Translations under genes and position numbers: made by a program
The notes under the pieces: model-generated
What the model saw: the letters and a program-made list of their open reading frames with translations, nothing else
What the model was told of the DNA's origin: nothing
The model's database searches: none
Part shown: piece by piece, positions 15,359-19,208 of the stretch
How the letters are laid out: each line of letters opens with the position of its first letter
Position numbering within the stretch: the stretch's first letter is position 1
Assembly (NCBI GenBank): GCA_021818125.1
Contig: JAKAFG010000010.1
Location: 1 to 19,208 of the forward strand
Direction: 5' to 3'
Source: Pseudomonadota bacterium
Lineage (GTDB): Bacteria > Pseudomonadota > Gammaproteobacteria > Acidithiobacillales > Acidithiobacillaceae
DNA length: 19,208 bases

Positions 15359-17761
15359 CTACGCAAAATGCCCTTCAAGACTGACATAAACCGCCCGAGG
15401 CATACCAGGATCCGCTAACATCTGGCCGGCCACGCCATAATAACCACCGCCGGAGATGTATTGATAACTGTTATATTGCTTGTTGAGCAAGTTCAACACA
15501 TCCACGTTCACTGACAATTTGTGCAAGCCAGCAAACAGATATTGATGCCCAATATTCACTCTCAAGGCCGCGTTCCAAATGCCAAAAGCAGGCAACTTTT
15601 GGTTGGTTGGAGCCCCGGTATTGTTGTTGTAGATATTCTGGGCACCAGTGTATTGCCACCATATTCTGGGCTCATAAACCACCCCGGCGTGGTACCATTG
15701 GTAATAAGCGCCGATGTTCGCCGTCTGTGCAGGGACATCGGATACCGGCATCCCATCATAGGAAACTCCATGTGGATTCACATAGTTCGAATACACGGCC
15801 TTTTCAAAACTGAGGTTAGAAAAGACATATAGATTGTACAGCGGATTGTCATCGAAATACATATTAACGCCGCTAAATGTCGACGATCCTGATGCAAACT
15901 CACTATACAGATGGCTTACCACGGGGATGGGGATGATCTCGTTGGTGTCATTCAAGTGATAATAATTGGCACCGAACGAGGCATGGTTGAGAAGTCCGTC
16001 ATGGGGCACATATGCCTTGACCCCGAACTGATATTGCGAGGAGGATTGCGGCTTCAGTGAAGACGCCAGCATATGCGCATAGGTCCCGGTCGCCCCGGCC
16101 GGCGCCTTGTATGCGGTGGAATAGTTGGCATAAACCGCCACATCCGGAATAATTTTCCAATTGACGCCGATCGATGGTTCCACGTCCGTGAAGTTGGTGG
16201 AGGAATTAGGCTGACGATCCCCGCTTGTACCATATGAATTAATCCCATTGTTATACCCATTGAGGGGGAACTGGGCTGCTTCATTGTTGACATAGTTGGT
16301 ATTAAATGTCACCACCCGCAATCCTGGGGTGATACGCACATTCCTGACGGGTTGTATGTCATCCTGAATAAAAGCCGCCAAGTCGGTCATATACATGTAG
16401 GAGCTATGAGAGTCACCATTGGGTACCGCAAGACTGCCATATACCGGTGCTCCATTTATGAGGCTGGCCTGTGTAGGATTGTAAAACTCGAGGAGCGAAT
16501 TGTATTTGTTGTTGATGAAATAGCCCCCAAACGAAACGCTATTCCACGGCAAATGTTCGGTAAAGTACAGTTTGTCGCCATAGGTATCCGACTTTGCCAA
16601 GTAGTATTGGTTCAAGGCAACATTACTATACCCACCAGTATAGTAGTTATAGTGCAGATGCTCGCGCGAACCATGACGGTACCATAACAGATTGTGCAGG
16701 GTCAGATCGCGCGACAAGTGGTCAAAAAACTTCGAGTACAGAATATAGCTAGTATTGAACGCCTCCTTCCAGTATTCAGAATAAGGCAAAGTGGTATAAA
16801 ACCCCGTGGTCTGCTGACTGTAAATGGGCCCAGGGATTGGGTTTCCATTGGCGTCTGTCCCGTTAACGGTGACATTGGAATTGGGAGAAACAGGGATACC
16901 CAATGGTCGATATGAGACCCCTCTAGCGGCGTATGCACCAAAGCTAAAATGGCCGCCATGGAATTTTTTTATGACTTTCGCAAAATAGGCGTAATTATTG
17001 CTGGGATTGTTGAAACCATAGCCGGTCAGGTAATTGCCGGCGCTCGTCATGCCGCCTGCGATAATGGCCGACCAACCATCTATGTTGCCGGTACGTACAT
17101 TAAAGTGAATGCCACGCGTATTGAAGCTGCCGTAGAATCCTCCGATACTGGCGCCCGCTTTTGCGGTAGGTTGTAATGGAATAAAGTTAATGGATCCCCC
17201 GATATTGTTGAACCAGCGATTTATCGGATACCCAGGGCCATAAGTGACGGCAATACCCTTGATCATGGACATCTGTGGCACCTCTGGGGAGCCCCACACA
17301 CCATACGCAGGGTCGACCATGGGGACACCATCAAAAGTGACCATGACCGTGCCGTCATTAGCATTGCCAGCGATATTGCTCCATCCGGTCTTCATGCCAT
17401 TAATACTGATCGTCGTTCTAGAGCCTCCGGCTGGCGAGTCGGTTTGTGTGTTCACGCCAGGGGCGACCGCCAGTGCCTGGCCAGCACCGCCTGCCGGTCC
17501 GGCGGTCTCCATTTGTTTCTTACCAATCACCTTGACGGATTGGGTGGACTCGAAGACTTCCTTTTTGGTGGGCACTTTATCCAGGGTATTCAATGCCAGC
17601 CCGGCAGACACCCGCCCAACATTAATTGCGCCACGAGTAGGAGCAGAAGTGGTGGGCGCGGTGACCCCCCCGGCTTGAGCCGCCGCCATGACGGTAATGT
17701 TCAGTGCGCCCGTGGCAGCAATAGCCACCATCAGAGGTTTTAACGGCAGTTTCTTGTACAT
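15359..17761 (-). CDS. TonB-dependent outer-membrane receptor (receptor 1)
   Basis: An 800-residue outer-membrane receptor. It has a signal peptide (about 1-30, ending AQA), a Thr/Pro/Ala-rich linker, a TonB-box-like KKEVFESTQS (66-75), a plug (about 80-210, with LAVAPGVNT, VTFDGVPM and IGGSINFIPLQP) and a long barrel rich in Tyr, Asn and Gly that alternates as in beta strands. The C-terminus is GHFA, so the usual terminal aromatic is followed by one extra Ala. It has no STN domain, so ligand sensing through a sigma/anti-sigma pair is unlikely. AAAGGAG eight bases before ATG 17761 is an excellent ribosome binding site. It starts 18 nt after exbD and is surely in the same operon, and it has its own downstream terminator. 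The ligand is unknown. Confidence 0.9.
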   Translation of the reverse strand: MYKKLPLKPLMVAIAATGALNITVMAAAQAGGVTAPTTSAPTRGAINVGRVSAGLALNTLDKVPTKKEVFESTQSVKVIGKKQMETAGPAGGAGQALAVAPGVNTQTDSPAGGSRTTISINGMKTGWSNIAGNANDGTVMVTFDGVPMVDPAYGVWGSPEVPQMSMIKGIAVTYGPGYPINRWFNNIGGSINFIPLQPTAKAGASIGGFYGSFNTRGIHFNVRTGNIDGWSAIIAGGMTSAGNYLTGYGFNNPSNNYAYFAKVIKKFHGGHFSFGAYAARGVSYRPLGIPVSPNSNVTVNGTDANGNPIPGPIYSQQTTGFYTTLPYSEYWKEAFNTSYILYSKFFDHLSRDLTLHNLLWYRHGSREHLHYNYYTGGYSNVALNQYYLAKSDTYGDKLYFTEHLPWNSVSFGGYFINNKYNSLLEFYNPTQASLINGAPVYGSLAVPNGDSHSSYMYMTDLAAFIQDDIQPVRNVRITPGLRVVTFNTNYVNNEAAQFPLNGYNNGINSYGTSGDRQPNSSTNFTDVEPSIGVNWKIIPDVAVYANYSTAYKAPAGATGTYAHMLASSLKPQSSSQYQFGVKAYVPHDGLLNHASFGANYYHLNDTNEIIPIPVVSHLYSEFASGSSTFSGVNMYFDDNPLYNLYVFSNLSFEKAVYSNYVNPHGVSYDGMPVSDVPAQTANIGAYYQWYHAGVVYEPRIWWQYTGAQNIYNNNTGAPTNQKLPAFGIWNAALRVNIGHQYLFAGLHKLSVNVDVLNLLNKQYNSYQYISGGGYYGVAGQMLADPGMPRAVYVSLEGHFA

Positions 17762-17779
17762 CTCATACTCTCCTTTATT

Positions 17780-18178
17780 TCAGTGGGGTTTTGCGGCAAT
17801 ACCAATATCACTGACCCCTGCCTTCTGGCAGACATCCATGACGTGGACGAAATCTTGAAACGGTACGGCCTTATCGGCCGCTATGGTGATCTGGGTCTTG
17901 CCGGGGTTGCCGTCGCACGCCAGCATTTTTTGTAATGCGGCCAAAGCATAGTGATGGCCCTTCACATTCACCGTGCCATCTTTCTCGATATTGATGGTGT
18001 AATGCGGGTGCGGCAGCAGCTTCGCCTGGCTGGATGCCGGGAGCTGGAGGTTCAGCCCCTTGTCAGGAATCATCTGGATGGTGATCATGATGAAAAACAC
18101 CAGCAGAAAGAGCATGATGTCGATCATCGGGATGATCTCGACCCGGCCCTTCTTCCGCTCGAAGTAGCGACGTTCCAT
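17780..18178 (-). CDS. exbD: Biopolymer transport protein ExbD
   Basis: A 132-residue protein with a short cytoplasmic N-terminus (ERRYFERKKGR), a single membrane helix (about 15-35) carrying the essential proton-path Asp (D20 in IIPMIDIMLFLLVFF), and a periplasmic domain (about 50-130) ending in VSDIGIAAKP. Together with ExbB it forms the proton-driven motor that energises TonB. Its ATG overlaps the exbB stop (TGATG), so the two are translationally coupled, which favours a fixed stoichiometry. It could in principle be TolR, but the neighbouring receptors and tonB make ExbD the better name. Confidence 0.92.
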   Translation of the reverse strand: MERRYFERKKGRVEIIPMIDIMLFLLVFFIMITIQMIPDKGLNLQLPASSQAKLLPHPHYTINIEKDGTVNVKGHHYALAALQKMLACDGNPGKTQITIAADKAVPFQDFVHVMDVCQKAGVSDIGIAAKPH

Positions 18179-18867
18179 CAGCCCGCCCTCACCACGGCAG
18201 CCGCCATCTTTGGCGTCGAGGTCTGGATATTCCCCGCACCGTCGGTGATAGGGTGTCCGTCCATGCGGTTGAGCAACATGGTCTTCACCGAATCCAGTTG
18301 CAGCAGGATCTGCCGCACCTGATTATTAAAGGCATTGAAAGCCACTAAGCCGGTCATAGCGATGAAAAGGCCGGTGGCGGTGGCGACCAAGGCATCCGCC
18401 ACCCCGCCCGTCACCGCCGTCGGTGCGTGCCCTGGTGCAGCCAATATGGAGAAGGCGTGAAACATACCGATGATGGTGCCGAAGAGGCCCAGCAGCGGCG
18501 CCAGGGTGATGATGGTGTCCAACACCCACAGGCGACGATCCAGTTGCGGCGCCATGACCAGGATGCTCTCCTCCAGGCGGCTGGCGAGTGGATCGCCCTG
18601 CACATGCCCAGAATGGCTCGCCGCCGTTTTCAAAAGCGCCGCCTCCGGCAAGTCGCCTGCGTCATCCGCGAGGGTTTGCAGGGCGTCTCGATCCAATCGC
18701 CCGTGCTGGGCGAGCTCCTGCACAAAAACGGTACCGCGCAGGATGGTGCGGCGTAGATACCAGAAGCGGTCGACAATGACACCCAGGGCGACCACAAGAA
18801 GACCAGCGAGTACATAAAGCACACCGTCAGAGTAATTGGCGAGATGGATGAGGTAAGCGGTATTCAT
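18178..18867 (-). CDS. exbB: Biopolymer transport protein ExbB (MotA/TolQ/ExbB family)
   Basis: A 229-residue inner-membrane protein with three helices: one near 14-34, a second at about 112-132 (LAPLLGLFGTIIGMF, a family signature), and a third at about 155-180 (VADALVATATGLFIAMTGLVAF). It is the pentameric part of the TonB motor. In helix 3 the position equivalent to E. coli ExbB Glu176 is Asp158, while the pore Thr181 equivalent (T163) is kept. GGGAG eight bases before ATG 18867 decides the start; a longer frame reaches 18990 but would overlap the regulator gene and lacks a ribosome binding site. It lies 19 nt after the regulator stop and overlaps exbD by one base. Confidence 0.92.
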   Translation of the reverse strand: MNTAYLIHLANYSDGVLYVLAGLLVVALGVIVDRFWYLRRTILRGTVFVQELAQHGRLDRDALQTLADDAGDLPEAALLKTAASHSGHVQGDPLASRLEESILVMAPQLDRRLWVLDTIITLAPLLGLFGTIIGMFHAFSILAAPGHAPTAVTGGVADALVATATGLFIAMTGLVAFNAFNNQVRQILLQLDSVKTMLLNRMDGHPITDGAGNIQTSTPKMAAAVVRAG

Positions 18868-18886
18868 CAATAAAACTCCCGAAATA

Positions 18887-19208
18887 TCAGAAAGAAGCGG
18901 CGCCGAAGCGGCGCGCAGAAGAAGAAAAATCGGTGAAGGAGGTGTTGTGCCGGAACGTATCGGGGGGATTGAACTGATAGCCGCGTCCACGGAGCGTAAC
19001 GATGCAGTCGTCGAAACCGAGGAAACTCAGGCGACTGCGTAAAGCGCTGACCGCCATGCAAGCATCGATGGCAGATGTTGACTCCGCTGCGGCCAAAGTT
19101 TTCTGCAAGAGTTTCAGTGACAAGACACACTGGGGATGGCTCCAAAATAAAACCATTAACTCAAACAGCGCGTCTTTTATAGCGACAGAGCGTCCCGCGC
19201 TACTTAAT
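18887..19208 (-). CDS. Winged-helix transcriptional regulator, C-terminal part (partial)
   Basis: An open frame of 106 codons plus stop that enters from the right edge, so the N-terminus is missing. The sequence GRSVAIKDALFELMVLFWSH, then CVLSLKLLQKTL, ACMAVSALRSRLSFLGF and DCIVTLRGRGYQF, matches the OmpR/PhoB-type winged-helix domain: the EFxLL-like helix, the recognition helix with (V)xxLRxxL, and the final wing xxTxRGxGYxF. A receiver domain would make it a response regulator, but a CadC/ToxR-like or stand-alone regulator cannot be excluded. The internal ATG at 19156 is not a likely start because the domain begins before it. The last ~30 residues (polar, Ser/Arg/Phe) are an extension beyond the domain. 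It ends 19 nt before exbB and is probably in the same operon. Confidence 0.78.
   Translation of the reverse strand, partial: LSSAGRSVAIKDALFELMVLFWSHPQCVLSLKLLQKTLAAAESTSAIDACMAVSALRSRLSFLGFDDCIVTLRGRGYQFNPPDTFRHNTSFTDFSSSARRFGAASF

Noticed and set aside
18894..18914. 10-bp direct repeat GAAGCGGCGC (two copies, 11-nt period)
   Set aside because: It falls inside the C-terminal coding part of the regulator and is explained by Ser/Ala/Arg/Phe codons; too short to be a mobile-element or integration signature.
18868..18990. Longer N-terminus for ExbB starting at 18990
   Set aside because: It would overlap the regulator coding region, has no ribosome binding site and adds a tail absent from the family, whereas ATG 18867 has GGGAG at proper spacing.

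Overview
The window looks like a chromosomal stretch from a Gram-negative proteobacterium. It has RecBCD-type repair, a TonB/ExbB/ExbD outer-membrane energy system, lipobox and Sec signal peptides, and a c-di-GMP signalling protein. The gene mix (NIP-like aquaporin, b561-type cytochrome, P-type ATPase, TonB receptors with a YncE-type phosphoesterase) fits an Acidithiobacillus-like acidophile. That assignment is an inference from general resemblance, not a proof.

Layout, plus strand, 1-6025: the C-terminal end of recD; then a 1036-residue multidomain c-di-GMP protein (globin-like sensor, GAF regions, GGDEF, EAL, and a C-terminal CZB-like zinc-binding module); then a P-type cation ATPase whose start codon lies 29 nt inside the preceding gene. 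These genes are GC-rich.

Middle, 6026-8855, visibly more AT-rich: a minus-strand MIP channel with its own terminator; a gene-poor stretch of about 580 nt; two tiny exported proteins on the plus strand (a Gly/Tyr-rich lipoprotein and an Arg/His/Tyr-rich periplasmic protein); and a minus-strand cytochrome b561-like membrane protein.

Right half, minus strand, 19208 down to 8856: a coherent TonB-dependent uptake locus. In transcription order it holds a winged-helix transcriptional regulator (5' end outside the window), exbB, exbD, TonB receptor 1, a strong intrinsic terminator, TonB receptor 2 (a paralogue of receptor 1), tandem hairpins, a large secreted YncE-propeller/phosphoesterase, and tonB. 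The cytochrome b561-like gene lies further downstream behind its own promoter-like sequence. My reading is that the locus encodes a dedicated importer: the exported phosphoesterase would process or bind a phosphorylated or metal-bearing substrate, one or both receptors would import it, and the private TonB-ExbB-ExbD motor would power them. The substrate is not visible from sequence. The motor carries two noteworthy substitutions: Glu in the TonB membrane helix where the E. coli protein has His20, and Asp in ExbB at the position of E. coli Glu176.

No rRNA, tRNA, CRISPR array, intact insertion sequence or convincing Fur box was seen.
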